This document shows, piece by piece, positions 1 through 12,729 of a DNA stretch of 64,000 nucleotides. The stretch is from Nannobrachium achirus (Eukaryota; Chordata; Actinopteri; Myctophiformes; Myctophidae). The position numbers and the translations under genes were made by a program. Location: the NCBI GenBank assembly GCA_963921795.1, contig OY997649.1, positions 27,130,862 to 27,194,861 of the forward strand, given 5' to 3'. The notes under the pieces were generated by a model. The model searched no databases and was not told the DNA's origin. It worked only from the letters and a program-made list of their open reading frames with translations. The stretch's first letter is position 1, and each line of letters opens with the position of its first letter.

Positions 1-94
1 GGAGGGTTGCCTTTTGAACAGGGTCCAGGGGTTGCTATGGCGATGCCTGTCAACCGGGAAGTCCTTCACAGGCGGAGCGAGCACTGAGGGAGAA

Positions 95-173
<79 letters not shown>

Positions 174-236
174 AAGTCAGAAAGAGAGTGACAGGGAGAA
201 AGTTAAAGAGAGAGAGATTGTGCGTCCTTGTTAGTT

Positions 237-272
<36 letters not shown>

Positions 273-355
273 AGCATAGGACTCCCTTTTGAAATATTAT
301 GTTTGCATGCACCACTGAGCATAGACGTCTTTGTGGTGAGTTCATGTCCTAGGTG
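1..355 (+). other. GA-repeat-rich stretch ending in a donor-like site
   Basis: Two GA microsatellites (103-172 and 239-271) lie in a stretch that ends in cctag|gtgagt at 352. It could be a 5' untranslated exon of sorbs3 about 15.6 kb upstream of the coding start, but nothing else supports that. The long frame reading Arg-Glu repeats is only the microsatellite. Confidence 0.2.
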
Positions 356-918
356 AGTACCCTCTCTTTCCCACGAGACTACGGGATGTTACAGATTACA
401 TTTACCTCATCAGATAATAATCTTGACATAGCAACTATAATGATCATATGATTGGTTGTTTTGGTTCAGGGGTTGAGTAACTCAACCTGACTCCTCAGGG
501 CTTACGTGCTGCATCACAGGATTATTTCTGCAGACTTTCCCAGGCATTTGTCATATAGCCTTAAAAAAAACTGAAGATAGCCACACAGAGGGAAGGCTTG
601 TGAGTGTACCTGAAGAAATCGCCCTCTTGGTTGGCACACTGAGCGAACTGGAATGGGTTGTTTTGATGTTGAGACAGTCCTGTGGGTGTTGGCTTACTTG
701 ATTAATTCAATTTTGGCTTTTAGGCAATTGGAGGTGATTGCGGCTCCCAGGCGTAACATTCTGCACAGGAGTACCAGACCAGAGTTGGCAGTGTTATTTG
801 TTATTGCTGCCTGTGTACTGACAGTTGTTAGGTTGGGTCTGGAGATTTTGGCACTGATGCAATTCTGTGTTGTGTCAAGCCAGTTTCCCATCCTTCTCCA
901 GAGACATTGTGCCCCATG

Positions 919-1304
919 AAGGGATGGGACGTTAATCCTTATTATCGTTTATCGTGATAAAAAACACCCAAAAAACACTGTGAAATCGTCCTGTCAGCTG
1001 GGATCAATTCACCTTTTATTTTCCTAGCTGCATATCCAGTACCACTTAAACCATCTATAATTGGTAAAACAGACCTAGAAATAACGTTGATACAGTACTT
1101 TTTCCAACTCTCTAAAAAATAGCCGATCTACAAGCTTACAACACGTTGCTGTGACGCTTTGTGAGCTTAATCTGCTATTTTTTGGCAAATGTTCCACCCC
1201 AGGTAATGTTGGGGATATTTTGATTACCGCGATAATATCGGAAAACGCAATTTCTTTGGTCACAATAATCGTGATATGAAATGTTCATAATGGTCCCATC
1301 CCTA
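919..1304. mobile_element. hAT-like MITE, family alpha (TAGGGATGGGAC termini)
   Basis: Inverted ends AAGGGATGGGAC / GTCCCATCCCTA, flanked by a perfect 8-bp duplication GCCCCATG (911-918 and 1305-1312). No coding capacity. It contains the palindromic module at 1114-1183. Other copies are at 9776, 50033 and 56070. Confidence 0.85.
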
Positions 1305-1792
1305 GCCCCATGGCTACCCAGGTCTCCCCAACCATCACTTAGACTTAGAGGCTTCTCTTACTGTCAGGATCATTTCCACACCCTGCTCTGATTTCCTTAC
1401 TCGGGGTCCTTCTGGCCCCACATTCTCCAAAGTATATTCAAATGTTGGAATAACCCAAATGACAGTTTTGCATGCATGTGATTTTAATTATTCCCTCTTC
1501 CAAGACAAGTATACATTCACAGATATTGTTGTACTATTTCAATTAATTTAAAAACATCTGAGTCGCCTTTTGTTATATAATGTTCCAGGCTTTTGTTTCT
1601 TTCTGAGAGCTCATATCTGTCCATGGACCTCCATAGAGCATGGCTTCTCAAACAACATTTCCATGCCAAGGATCCTCAAATAGCCTCTGTAGTCTCTGGC
1701 TGCAGCCCCCATTATGCGAAATGGCTCTTAAAAAAATAGCCATTGCAGCGCGATGCGCTGTGTGTGGTCGTGTGTACATTTGCAGTTATTTT

Positions 1793-1976
1793 CAAAGATT
1801 AGTTTTTTTGGGGGGGCTTTTATGCCTTTATTGGATAGGACAGTAGACTGACAGGAAATGGGGGGGAGAGATGGAGAGCGGATCGGGAATAGAACCGGCG
1901 ACGCCACCAGGCATCCATGCCTATGTGGCAACGCCTAAGTGGTATGCCCCTGGACCAGTAGGCCAGCGGGCGCCCC
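1793..1976 (-). mobile_element. tRNA-derived SINE, minus strand
   Basis: Reverse complement of the SINE at 43172: poly-T end, then the Pol III B-box-like ggaatagaaccggcg and the head with cgggcgcccc. A 13-bp duplication TTGCAGTTATTTT flanks it (1780-1792 and 1977-1989). Confidence 0.85.
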
Positions 1977-2349
1977 TTGCAGTTATTTTGCACTCTTTTT
2001 GAAAATGTATTTTTTAGATTTCTTTAAATATTTTCAATAATGACATGCCAAAAATTAATTAAGTTAAGTTAAACTGGCTCAAAAAAATGTAATGATCCGC
2101 ATAACTCTTGGATATAATTGTTTGTCACAGTATATTTGCACATACTGTAGGACCAGTTGGCAAGTGCCATTAATTCAATGTCCAGGGATATGATTCATTT
2201 TCCAGTCTTTTACAATCCCTGTGGTGCCCTCTAGCACAGTGTTTCTCAACCACTGTGCCTGGGGACCTTTGGTGTGCCCCTGAGAAGTGTGCCCCTTGAA
2301 ACTGCTTGAAAGCCAGTATTGTATTTATCATTTTAAAAATGATTTAAAC

Positions 2350-2430
2350 TAGTGAAAACAGCCGATCTACAAGCAAACAACGCCTCACGGTGCGAGGCGT
2401 TGTGTGCTTGTAGATCTGCTGTTTTCACTA
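2350..2430. repeat. palindromic module inside a degraded element
   Basis: An 81-bp near-perfect inverted repeat; the arms differ at about 3 of 39 positions. It shares the GATCTACAAGC stem with the other modules but has its own loop stem (AACGCCTC / GAGGCGTT) and extends outward to TAGTGAAAACAG. A tctcaaccactg motif at 2247 suggests that the remains of a hAT-like element carry it. Confidence 0.85.
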
Positions 2431-3923
2431 ATGTTGTGCGACAGCCTTGTATGATGAAGCAGGGCTTTACTTTGCGAAAAAACGTACAAATTTGAAACTT
2501 GGAGATACAAGGTTTCTTCTCAACATTGACGATATTTACACCCCCGTTGGTGAGCCCATGGATTCTTGGGACATGACAAGTGTCCCCATGCAGAAAAAAG
2601 GTGGAGAAAGCAGCCCCACTTCACTAACAAAGACACTATTTGTATCTTGTATCTTGCTTGATCCTGCTAGAATGCACATCAGTGCAACCCCACATTGACA
2701 GGTACAGTAGCGCACACCAGCCCTGACTCCTCCTGTTGGGTTCTGGTGAAGGAGCACCATACATGGAGGTGGAATACTTCCCTCTTGATAAATGTGTGTA
2801 TCCTCCAATAACTACATATCATAAACTTGCAGCTGCAGGACCTTGTATGGTCTATGGCCGTGTTGTTCACATCTGCCAAGTTGCAGAGTGGAAGCAGAGG
2901 AGGGAAGGTACTGGGGCCGCAATCGACCTCGCAGAACCTCTCTCACAGGCTCTACATCTCCCACATAACAATATGGTGACGCACCTACCGGTACCTTATT
3001 ATGTTTAGTCATTAACACCAACATCATCGAATCTGTGGGTAATTAACTTTCCCCAGCCTTGACTAGACAGAATCTTTTTTTCTTTTATGATCCTCTTATG
3101 CAACCGTTCAGGCATGAGCGACGTTGCGTTTGATAAGAGCAGATCCGTCCAGAGCGAGCACTGAGTTACACGATAACATCCGGGAAGTAAACATTCCATT
3201 AGAAGATCATGCAGCTTGTGTTTAGATTTATTTGGATAGATATACAGTGTTAATGCAAGTGTTTTTTCAGGTCAACTTTGCTGCAGGACTGTGCTAAGTT
3301 CTGCTAACCCAAACAAAATGACCACCTTGTGCAAACATACTTTTTTTTTTGGGCCCGTTTCTCTCGTCCAGCAACAAAGTTCCCACTTTATGGAGTCAAT
3401 GATTAACTAGTCCCTGTGTTCTCCACATCCACTGAGATGCAGGAGGTCACCCAAGCTAATGACTAGAATGAATGTCACCGTTTGATTAATTGTTGTGTGG
3501 CATAATGCAGTTTCAAATGGATTATGCTATCAAATACCAATTTAGACATTTTCTTATTGGATTAGCTTACTGTTCCACATGCAGTTTCACTGCAATGATG
3601 ATATCTGTTGTTTCTTTGCTCTGCCTTCAGTGATAGTTCAAATCCTGGGGCTGATATAATAAGGAAAGCCTATTGTTCCTTCCTATTACTCTTCCTTATT
3701 CTTATAGCAGTCATTGGCAGATGAAGGCTGCAACTAATGATTATTTGATCTTTTATCAGTTGATTATATTTCCATTCTTTTTTTAGATCATACAAACATG
3801 GTCAAATAAAGTAATGTGCAATATTATCATGACATCTTTTGAACAGAAAGGTTTAGTATCTTTACCCTTTAAAAAAAAATCAACTAAGACACGCAGTTAC
3901 ATTTTGGTAAAGTGCACATATTA
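2431..3923. other. no recognised feature
   Basis: AT-rich unique-looking sequence. Frames are short and show no conserved domain or splice support. Confidence 0.5.
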
Positions 3924-3931
3924 AAAAAAAT

Positions 3932-5242
3932 TAGGGATGCCCCGATCAGGGTTTTTTTGCTCCCGATCCGATACCGATCAAATATTATTGCTTCCGATTC
4001 GATCCCGATCTTTCCCGATCCGATCTTTTGGCAAGGCATTAAGAAAAAAAAATCTATCCATTCTATCACTTAGTGCAGCACTGAATCAACAAATTAAAAA
4101 ACAAAGCTTATGAGTAGTGTATAGTGATATAGGCCTACTAGTGCAGTGTTTCTCAATCATTGTGCAGCGGACCTTTGGTGTGGCATTTGAAATTTGGCAG
4201 TGAAGTCACAATTTAAGGACTTTTAAAACCTGTTTAACTCATTCTGTGCCAGATGCCAAAATGGCTCCAAGGTAGCTGTGCCGAGATTTTGTATGTTTTT
4301 CTTTACTATGCAATGAAAAAAAAAGATTTTTTTTTATAATTTTTTTCCCCACAGAAACAGACACAGTTGTTGTGATTCAGTGGCAAAAAGAATTTTGGCA
4401 ATCGGACAAATGGTTCCAGAGATAGAGCTGTTTGAATGAAAAAAAGTGTCCATCCACTAGAATGGACACACATGAACACACATTTTCTCAATCAGCTAAA
4501 CGAGGGAGCGAACACACAAACAGAGAAAAGCATCTCTCTGATCTCAGGTCATTTTGACATCTTTAGAAAAAAAAAAATTTTTTTTTTTTTTTTTTTTTTC
4601 CTATGTAAAAAACACAAAAACCGTCATAAGCCGTCATTGGCACACAGGGCTATTGGAAAAAAAACGTCATAAGCAGTCATTGGCACAGAATGAGTTAATA
4701 TCTCAAAAAATAAAATAAAATAGACCATTACAGCATCAAAAATAATCAACAAACTATATAAAAACTGGTAAAACATTGGCCATTTTTAAAGTTGAAACAA
4801 AATAAGTTAAGAACCAATTAACCAGTCTGCTTGAAAAGTATGCATCTGTAGCAGCTAGTTGACAGTGCATAGAGACATAATTGCCTTCCTTTGATCCATT
4901 AACAAGGGGCCAATTACTACTTATTGGCATCAGCTGCCAGCTGGACACAGAGTCTGACACAATCACCTTCCCTCTGCAGTGCTCTGTCTGTCTCATTTCT
5001 CCAAAAGCCCTTGAATATGATTGAAAATGATTAAGGATTACTGTGATTATGGTAAGCTTACATTTCATATCGCATTCACCTTACCTGTAACTTTCAGTAC
5101 TCCCAGAAAATATTTTTTTGAAAAAAAAAAAAAAAAAAAAAAACTTTTTTTTTTTTCGATATTTTTTTCCCGATCTCCGATCTTATAAAAACGGCCATAT
5201 CGGCGGCCGATCCGATCACGTGATCGGGATCGGGCAACACTA
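3932..5242. mobile_element. hAT-like element (TAGGGATGCCCCGATC ends) with nested insert
   Basis: The left end is TAGGGATGCCCCGATC and the right end GATCGGGCAACACTA. The duplication AAAAAAAT is on both sides (3924-3931, 5243-5250), though its low complexity weakens it. A TTAA-type element is nested inside at 4238-4694. Confidence 0.65.
4238..4694. mobile_element. TTAA-target foldback element
   Basis: TTAA on each side (4234-4237 and 4695-4698) followed by inverted ends CTCATTCTGTGCCA. The TTAA target suggests piggyBac- or Kolobok-type mobility. Non-coding; internal poly-A/T. Confidence 0.75.
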
Positions 5243-5348
5243 AAAAAAATGTTATGATGATTATAAGTATTAATCAATAATAATGATTATTTGATTAATC
5301 ATTTCATCCCTATTGCAGATTGACACCCAATAACTGTAGCCTCGTAAA

Positions 5349-7051
5349 CAGAGTTGGGTGTAACGCGTTACAAAGTAACGCGTTACTGTAATAATACTAC
5401 TTTTTCCGGTAACGAGTAGTGTAACGGTACTACTCCTCCGAAATAGTAATAACACTACAAATAGCCTACTGCCTGGTTGCGTTACTCGCTACTCGCTACT
5501 TTCGTGCTCCTGCTTCATGCCTTCAGCAGGAACCGATTGTAAACATCACCACTTGTCTTTTAGAACATTGGAACTGTCATTTCACTAAAATAACTATCCA
5601 GAGAAAAGGTAATCAAACACAAGTCAGTCAGTGCAGCAGGTCACGGCGACTTGCCTGCAATCAACAGCAGCAGCCAGCAGGCACCCGACATTTGATAACA
5701 GTCACCCTTATAGATTAATAAAAAGACTAAATACAACAAAAAAACCAACTAAGGATATTTATAACATCAAGCTAAGAAATGAATTAGCCTACTTTAGGAA
5801 GAGAGAGAGAGAAAGAGAGAGAGAAGAGGGGAAAAAAAGTCACACAGCAGGCAGCGCATAATAGCCTACGGTGCGCAAACCCGACAGTTGCTTTAACAAC
5901 CTAGATTAATATCCTACATGTGATACAATAACCCAAAACCCCGAAATAAGCAAGCCAAAGGAATGAATTAGCCTACTAATCCATGTAGGCTGAGAGAGAT
6001 AGCCTAGAGAGAGAGGGAAAGAGAGAACTCTGACGACACGACAAGTGAACTCACTCTGACATGATGTCCTTGTGATGACGGAATAAATATAATCCTTAAT
6101 CCTTATGCAAAAAACGTCGGTGATATCGCTTTTTTAAGCATGAAGTTTCAGCAGCTATACAATCAGTTTGATACTGTTTGAACTATTTGAGTGTAGGCCT
6201 ACACAGTAAATCAATCGCCTCGTTGGTCATTCTCCCCAGCTGCTGTGCTGCGCAGTGGTTAGGTCAGGGCCGGCGGCAGACCACAATGGCTGAGGGTGCC
6301 CACAATGGCTGAGGGTGCTATGTTTTAAGTGAAGGATAGACTACCCATCTCAAATCGGCCAGGTGAAAACAAAAGGCTAAATTTGCATACCAATGGGAGT
6401 GTGTGCCAAACCTGTTGTGGCCAGCCAATGCTGATCTACTGTAGGCTATTATAATGTAAATTTCGGGAATTACTGAGAGGTGGGGGTGCTCCCTCGCCAA
6501 AATGAGGGTGCACCCCCCCTGGCCTGTAAAATCCATAGGAGCCAAATGGAATGAAATCTGCTTAAACTTACTGACAATTGACAAACGGAACAGAACCATA
6601 TATAGGCTATAATGTCAGGTGGATAAATGAATAAACTCATGAATGTATGGCAGCTGTTTTTTTTTGCTGCACAATGGGAGTCCTAAATTACAACAAGGCA
6701 CCAGAGGCTCCGAAATAATTACATTATCATTTTTATTTATTGTTTTTATTATTATTATTATTATAATTAAACTCATTCAAATGACCACCAGTAAGCCCTG
6801 GGACTCAATTCATTGAACAATATAATGCATTGTATTAGATATTATTATATCTAATAAATATTAATATGTCTAATATATGTTGGCAATGCATCTCAGACTG
6901 TTTTTATGGAGTAACGCAAAAGTAGTGTAACGAGTAGTGTAACTAGTTACTTTCTCCATGGAGTAATGAAGTAGTGTAAGGCACTACTTTTTTCAAAGGT
7001 AATATGTAATATGTAGTGCACTACTTTTTTGAGTAACGGATCCCAACTCTG
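5349..7051. mobile_element. non-autonomous hAT element (CAGAGTTGGG ends)
   Basis: About 1.7 kb with terminal CAGAGTTGGG / CCCAACTCTG and a perfect 8-bp duplication CTCGTAAA (5341-5348, 7052-7059). Both subterminal regions carry many GTAACG/AGTAGTGTAAC repeats. No transposase frame was found inside. Confidence 0.85.
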
Positions 7052-7059
7052 CTCGTAAA

Positions 7060-8500
7060 CCACTCCCTTCGGAATCACATTTGCATTTCTGTGCACTGCT
7101 GGACAATGTCAGATCACTGATAGTGACCAGGGTTCACCATCAAGATCATGCAGTTCTTCACTGGGCTCTATTTGTGTGTGGTCGTCTTGACACTCTCTCC
7201 CTGTGAGAACAATGCAAGAAGCTATGACCTAAGTTGTGACCCCACGTATTATATGGGGTCACAAGAGGCCATCACAGGGTAGGCTCAGTCACGGAAAAAG
7301 AAACTTGTCTCCTTTCTTCTATGGAAGGAGAAGGGCATGGGACAGCAGGTGCAGAGTGACAGTACAGTTCACAGTTCACTCATTTCTTTAACAGCTGATA
7401 TTGTTGCCACACTGTAAGAATTACAACACGCTAGTGCACTTTAATATGCTGTATGTGTAGTGTAACTAGGCAACTATTGAGCAACAAGATTGACGGAAAG
7501 GGGGATTATTGGTCTCGGCCTTTAATGACATGTACATTTGACTATATTTTGTTATTTGACCAGTGAACATTTGCCCGTATGAGTTATTCTTTCCCCTGAA
7601 ATACTGCAATTATTTTGTAATGATGACTGCACATTGCTATTCCGGGTCTTGGAATCCCCCCATTGAGTCATGGTGAAGTTCACTGACCCCAAGTTGCTGA
7701 CTAACTCAGTTCTGGTTCATCAATTCAACACATACAAATCCCTGCTTCCTCATTGGCTCCTTCCTGCCGGAGAAACAAAATAACAAAGCAAAAAACCCTC
7801 ATGTCATCGTTTTAATTCCCTATAATATGTATAGGTGATCATCGGTTGAGGTGTACAGTATGAAGCTGATGAGGAATGTGTGTCTATTTCGTGTCTATGT
7901 CCTGGTTTTAGTTTACAGAGCGTGACATCTGGTCCAGCTCTTCTGAGGCCTGGAGGATGTTCCCTTTGGGCAGTGATGTTCAAAGGCAGCGATTTCCATA
8001 CAGAAATCGCAGATGCCTCAATCTTCCCCAATCTTTCCCCCATGTCCTCAATTATCCTTTCACTGCCAATGTCCCCATTTGCCCTGTGTAAGGGAGGCAT
8101 TGCTGAAATGTTCCACAACATGCACTCCACAATAAGCAGGAAACATGCAGAATGCAGGTGTTCTGTCTAGACTGAGAGATCTAGGTTTAAAAGAAACATC
8201 CATCCCAGTGTGGCGTCGAGTTGAGATCATCTTGAGAGATGAGATCACACAGTCCTTTTATAGTATTATGGCCTCCCTTGCCCCCCCTGCCCCCCATCCA
8301 ACCTGCACCCCCTTCAGATAGCCTAGTGATGATTATACGTTTATAATGGGTTAGGAATGTGTTGTTCCGCTGTCGAACGGAAACTTTGTACGAAACTCTT
8401 AAGTTTTCAGGAAATGGAAAAGGGTTCTCCGATGGATCCAATGTGGTTAATATTTAGTCACAAGCCCTTGTTAATACTTGTCATTAGTTGAATATTTATA
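7060..8500. other. no recognised gene
   Basis: Unique-looking sequence. The 90-110 codon frames on both strands at 7804-8170 overlap each other and show no family resemblance or splice context. Confidence 0.45.
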
Positions 8501-8502
8501 AA

Positions 8503-9265
8503 ACCCACAGACAGAACCAGTAAGACTCCCTAATCGGGAGATAAGCGACCGTAGGTCACATGTATACACAAAGAGTAGGGAGCAGTGTCCCCAAAAAATG
8601 TGGACGGATCCATGTTGATGACATGAGTGTAGACGTACTGTGTAGCGATTTGCGTGATTTTAGGGCAAAAATTGGAGGAGCAGTGTCCAAAAATGTGCTT
8701 TCAAAAATCGGCCTGAAGGTGGCGCTAGAAGAGGGCCATGTGAGAAATGAGGGGTGGGGTCTCCGCGCCGCCGAGGCGGACGAATAGGTACCGGCCCCGG
8801 CTCTCCCGGTCGCTCCTTGCCCAAGTTACGGCATTTTATGTGCGCTGCAGTGGCAGGGGGTCCTCCACTGGGGGCGCCACCACTTTTGCATCCGTTCTGG
8901 AGCACAAGGAGTCGGTGGTCCCCGGGAATGCCCCGTGAGCAGCCCCGTTGGGGTGGTCATTTGGTCATTTTTGCACATTTGGAAATTTTTTACATCTGGG
9001 GGTCCCCCAGGGACCTGGGGGTCCCTGGAGCTCCGGGGGTCCTTGGAGGTTTTAGTTTGGCAGGTAAGGAGTGTGTGTGCAAAATCTGGCATGGATCGGG
9101 GCAACGGTTGCGGAGATATGAGCAGGGCAAAAGTGTGACGTGTGACGTGTGACGGACTGACGCACGGACACCTGGTGGAGCTTTCTGTAGTAAGTGCGAC
9201 CTACGGTCGCAATTAACCACTTTCAACCTTGGCGTCCCTATTTTGAGCATATCACTGTACAGGTG
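8503..9265 (+). repeat. dispersed repeat, LINE-like fragment
   Basis: 8520-8740 matches, in inverted orientation, the sequence at 25550-25845 (shared gactccctaatcgggagata, GGATCCATGTTGATGACATG, and GGTGGCGCTAGAAGA). The tail around 9225-9265 (TTGGCGTCCCTATTTTG) recurs at 47275-47320. No intact reverse transcriptase is visible, so the class is unresolved. Confidence 0.6.
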
Positions 9266-9609
9266 AAAATAAACGTTAATAAATCTTCAAATTCTTTCAA
9301 AACATGTTCAGTAATAGTGAAAATAGCAGATCTTCAAGCTCACAATTAGTTGTAATGCACAATGTTTGTTTTTGAGGGGGGGTGGGGCAATAAAAGACGG
9401 GATAATTTATTTCAGTCACTAGTCTAGTGTATGACTTAGAGAGTTGTCTTGCTGAGGCTCAATAAAATCAGATATGAATAATCAGATAAGTATGTATGGA
9501 GCATTCCGAACAAAACCCGGGAGAGCTAGGGGCATCACAAGGGGGGGGAAGTGGGACTGAGTTACTAGGGCCCAAAGTGGAGGGGCCTGGAATTATTTTA
9601 TACTTATTG

Positions 9610-9660
9610 AAAAATAGCAGATATACAAGCTCTATACGAGCTTGTAGATCTGCTATTTTT
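9610..9660. repeat. palindromic module
   Basis: AAAAATAGCAGATATACAAG with its complement around a 5-nt loop; one of two modules in the beta element. Confidence 0.85.
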
Positions 9661-9775
9661 TTAAAGTCATGAAAATGTGTGCAAATCTTTGAATATTTAT
9701 TTTTTAAGCAAACATTTGTAACTCAAATTTTGCTTCTGGAGAAGGTCCCTGGAACTAAATATTTTGAGATGGGGG

Positions 9776-10117
9776 TAGGGATGGGACGATATGAAAATTT
9801 CATATCACGATTATTGTGACCAAAGAAATCACGATTTACGATATTATTGCGATAATCAAATTATCCCCAACATCCATTATCCTGGGGCAGAACATTTGCC
9901 AAAAAATAGCTGATCTACGAGCTCACAAGAGATTTGGTAGAGAGAAAAAAAGGACTATCAAGTAGGCCTATGTATATTATAAGTATGTTTTACCAAATGA
10001 GGGTTTAAGTGGTACCGGATATGCAGCTTGCCAAATAAAAGGTAATTGATTCCAGTGCATGACGGAGGACGATTTCACAATAAATGAAATCTTCACGATA
10101 AGATTATCCCATCCCTA
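9776..10117. mobile_element. hAT-like MITE, family alpha, nested in family beta
   Basis: TAGGGATGGGACGATATG at the left and ATCCCATCCCTA at the right, with the duplication GATGGGGG / GACTGGGG (9768-9775, 10118-10125). The uninterrupted beta copy near 62020 shows the empty site. Confidence 0.85.
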
Positions 10118-10269
10118 GACTGGGGTCTGTGGCCAAATACATATAATTTTGGGGGTCCTTCATAAGAAAACATTTGAGCATCACTGACATAGAAACATAT
10201 AGGTTTTTCAAAAAAACCTTAGAAGGATTTGAAATATTCAAAGACTTTCCCAAATCTTCACGATTTTTC

Positions 10270-10322
10270 AAAAATAGCAGATCTACAAGCTCGCAGTGTG
10301 AGCTTGTATATCTGCTATTTTT
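10270..10322. repeat. palindromic module
   Basis: Second module of the same beta element, with arms AAAAATAGCAGATCTACAAG and the complement, short loop. Confidence 0.85.
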
Positions 10323-10892
10323 CAAGAGTTAAAGCACAAAATAATGCGTTCCCAGTCTAAATGGGTTAAACCCCCTCCCCCTATGAGGAACATTCATGGG
10401 GGGCCCGCTGTGAATCCTTGTACCCAGGGCCCAGAATTTGGTGCGACACCCCTGAGCATTCTGAACCAAACCAGGGGAGAGAGAGCCAGTCTTCTAGAAA
10501 GTGATTTTTAGTGAGGGTTAACGGTAGCGTCCTGATTTTGCCTTATTAGGTATGATTGTGTTTGGTGCGCATAGCGGGGGAATGCGTATGGGCGCTGGCG
10601 GACAGCAATGTTGGAACGGACTCCCCAGACCAGGGAACGAGGGATGATGTGGAGCCCAAACATGCAGGCACACAAATAAGAATGTTTTTGGCTCAAGACC
10701 TCGTCAGGATGTTACAGCTGCGTAGAGGTCCTGTACATGTACTGTAGCTGTTCTAGCAGTTCTAAACTGAAGTAATAGCAAATCTGGATGTCAAAATGCA
10801 CACAGAATTTGTGTAATGCAACATGAACATTGTAATTACTTCATATGAACTATACTTTTATTACGCAAATGATGTCTCCATTAACAACTTAA

Positions 10893-11182
10893 AGGAGTAG
10901 TTCACCCCCAAAATGACTTTTTTTCCCCCCTATTGATTATCACGCCATGGAGACTCAAGTTCAATAATGTTTTTTTTGTATTTGTCGCATTCCTAAGACA
11001 AAAATGTGATTGAAAAATTCAAATGCATTTGGGTCCCCATCCGGAATCAATGGGGGTAAATGTGAAATGATTGTCTTAGGAATGCGACAAAAAACTAAAA
11101 ATATTATTGAACTCAAGTCTCCATGGCGTGAGTAATAATTAATACGTTTTTAAAAAAGTAATTTTGCGGGTGAGCTACTCCT
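10893..11182. mobile_element. TTAA-target foldback element
   Basis: Inverted ends AGGAGTAGTTCACCC / GGGTGAGCTACTCCT between TTAA sites (10889-10892, 11183-11186). Inner arms (TTGTCGCATTCCTAAGACAA and its complement) also pair, so the whole element folds back. Confidence 0.8.
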
Positions 11183-11256
11183 TTAAGCCCCATATCTTTA
11201 ATCATCCAATAAATACTGTAGTAGCTAAAATAGAACAGATCTACAAGCTCGTAGGG

Positions 11257-11340
11257 ATGGGATGGGACGATATGAAAAATTAGCGATTTACGATATTATC
11301 ACAATAATCAAAATCCATTGATTATGCATTGTTTATGCAG
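11257..11340 (+). repeat. truncated family-alpha fragment
   Basis: Starts with gggatgggacgatatg and then the AT-rich subterminal region, with no matching right end. A single module arm (cagatctacaagctcg) sits just before it at 11236. Confidence 0.6.
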
Positions 11341-11984
11341 TGTATCATCCAATATGTGCTGATGTGACTGAGGGCATCCCTCCACAGGCAAATAACATTG
11401 TTATACTACTGGCATTACAGTTGGCTATTGCATTTGGATTCTGTATCCCATTAACTATGATATTTGACATATCTTTCGAGCAGCATCATACTTGATGAAA
11501 TGCAATGCCTTTGGCAAACAGAGGGCAGCTGTCTTGCACGGTGGTGGGTGCTGCAGGGGCTTAAATGGCAGCAGTGTGTGTGTGGGTGGGGGAAAAAGAG
11601 CTCTATTGTTTGCCCTTCAGGAGTATTGAATTAATTAGGCCTGTGTGGAAAGACTATGTTGAAAATGCCAATGGATTACACATCAAGTTATCCAGTTGTC
11701 ACTGAGAAGTGTCTTATGCCAGATTTTTAAGTCCGATGTTGGTTTTGGTCTAGTCAGCGAGTGCACAGGTAGCGTGCCACAGAGGGTCACAGAACCACAA
11801 GGAAGGGGGTTCTGCATGTCAAACTGTTGAATACAGTTAAAATTATAAAATGTTTGACATGAGTGTGAAAGGCATTTGACTATTTTTATAGTAGCCTATC
11901 AACCCCGCCAGGTGGCCGAAACAGCCGACGGTGAGGGATTGTTTTCGCTCCTGTGAGTCTGTCTGTCGATCATCTGTATGTCTT

Positions 11985-12115
11985 TTCTTAATTTTTTTTG
12001 GGGGGGGGGGGGGGTTGGGGATTTATTTATAGGACAGTAGACTGACAGGAAATGGGGGGAGAGACGGGGAGTGACATGCGGCAAAGGTTGGCCGGATCTG
12101 GAATCGAACCGACGA
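11985..12115 (-). repeat. partial tRNA-derived SINE, minus strand
   Basis: The tail and body (ggacagtagactgacaggaa and ggaatcgaaccgacga) match the SINE at 1793-1976. The head is missing and the A/T tail carries a poly-G run. Confidence 0.7.
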
Positions 12116-12356
12116 TATCTGTGACAGATATTTTTTTATCTGTATCTACCATCCACTTGAATGGAAAAATATCTGGAGAAAGAGATTTGCCGTATGTTTT
12201 GGCCTATAACTCTTGAACCAGAGAGAACAAGAGAGAGCATGGATTAAACTCTTTGTTTAATGGATTAATTCTACAAAAGCAGAATCCAGTTCAGGACAAT
12301 TTTTATGGTCTTTTATGGTGTATATCAGTCAGTGGGTTAACCTACAGGGGGACGTA

Positions 12357-12478
12357 TCTCCATTCCGACATGTCTCCATTCCGACATTGACTTCTTATTG
12401 TCGGAGTGGCAACACTTCCATAGAGGTTAAGTTTAGAGTTAGGGTTAGGGATAGGGTTAGTGTCGGAATGGAGACATG
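12357..12478. repeat. foldback element with TTAGGG-like core
   Basis: Arms TCTCCATTCCGACATG and the complement near 12460 enclose gttagggttagggataggg. Two tandem copies of the left arm are present. Confidence 0.75.
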
Positions 12479-12664
12479 TAACCGGTTTACAGTATATTCA
12501 CTTTTTGAGCGGTGGTCACACCGTCTCCATAGCGTGGCCGTGTGTGTAGGTATGTTTGTTTGTTAGTTTGTTTGTATGTATGTGGGTGGGTCTGTATGTA
12601 GCCTCAAGCCTGTGTAGTACCTTTTCTGACCACACATGTTAAGGGAGGGGCGCTGTTGTCCAGG

Positions 12665-12665
<1 letters not shown>

Positions 12666-12704
<39 letters not shown>

Positions 12705-12721
12705 GGGGGGGGGGGGGGGGA
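12666..12721. repeat. CA microsatellite and poly-G tract
   Basis: About 37 nt of CA followed by about 16 G. The sequence just before it (ttaagggaggggcgctgttg) recurs at 41388, so both are copies of one dispersed repeat. Confidence 0.9.
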
Positions 12722-12729
12722 GAACCACC

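Larger units (their letters stand above)
9526..10454 (+). mobile_element. hAT-like MITE, family beta, interrupted by a family-alpha copy
   Basis: Ends resemble AGGGGCATCACA / GGTGCGACACCCCTG. A direct duplication of about 26 bp (start AGCATTC, 9500-9525 and 10455-10481) touches both ends. It holds two palindromic modules (9610-9660 and 10270-10322) and a nested family-alpha element at 9776-10117. Confidence 0.8.

Noticed and set aside
14..292. 92-codon frame of Arg-Glu repeats.
   Set aside because: It is the GA microsatellite read in frame.
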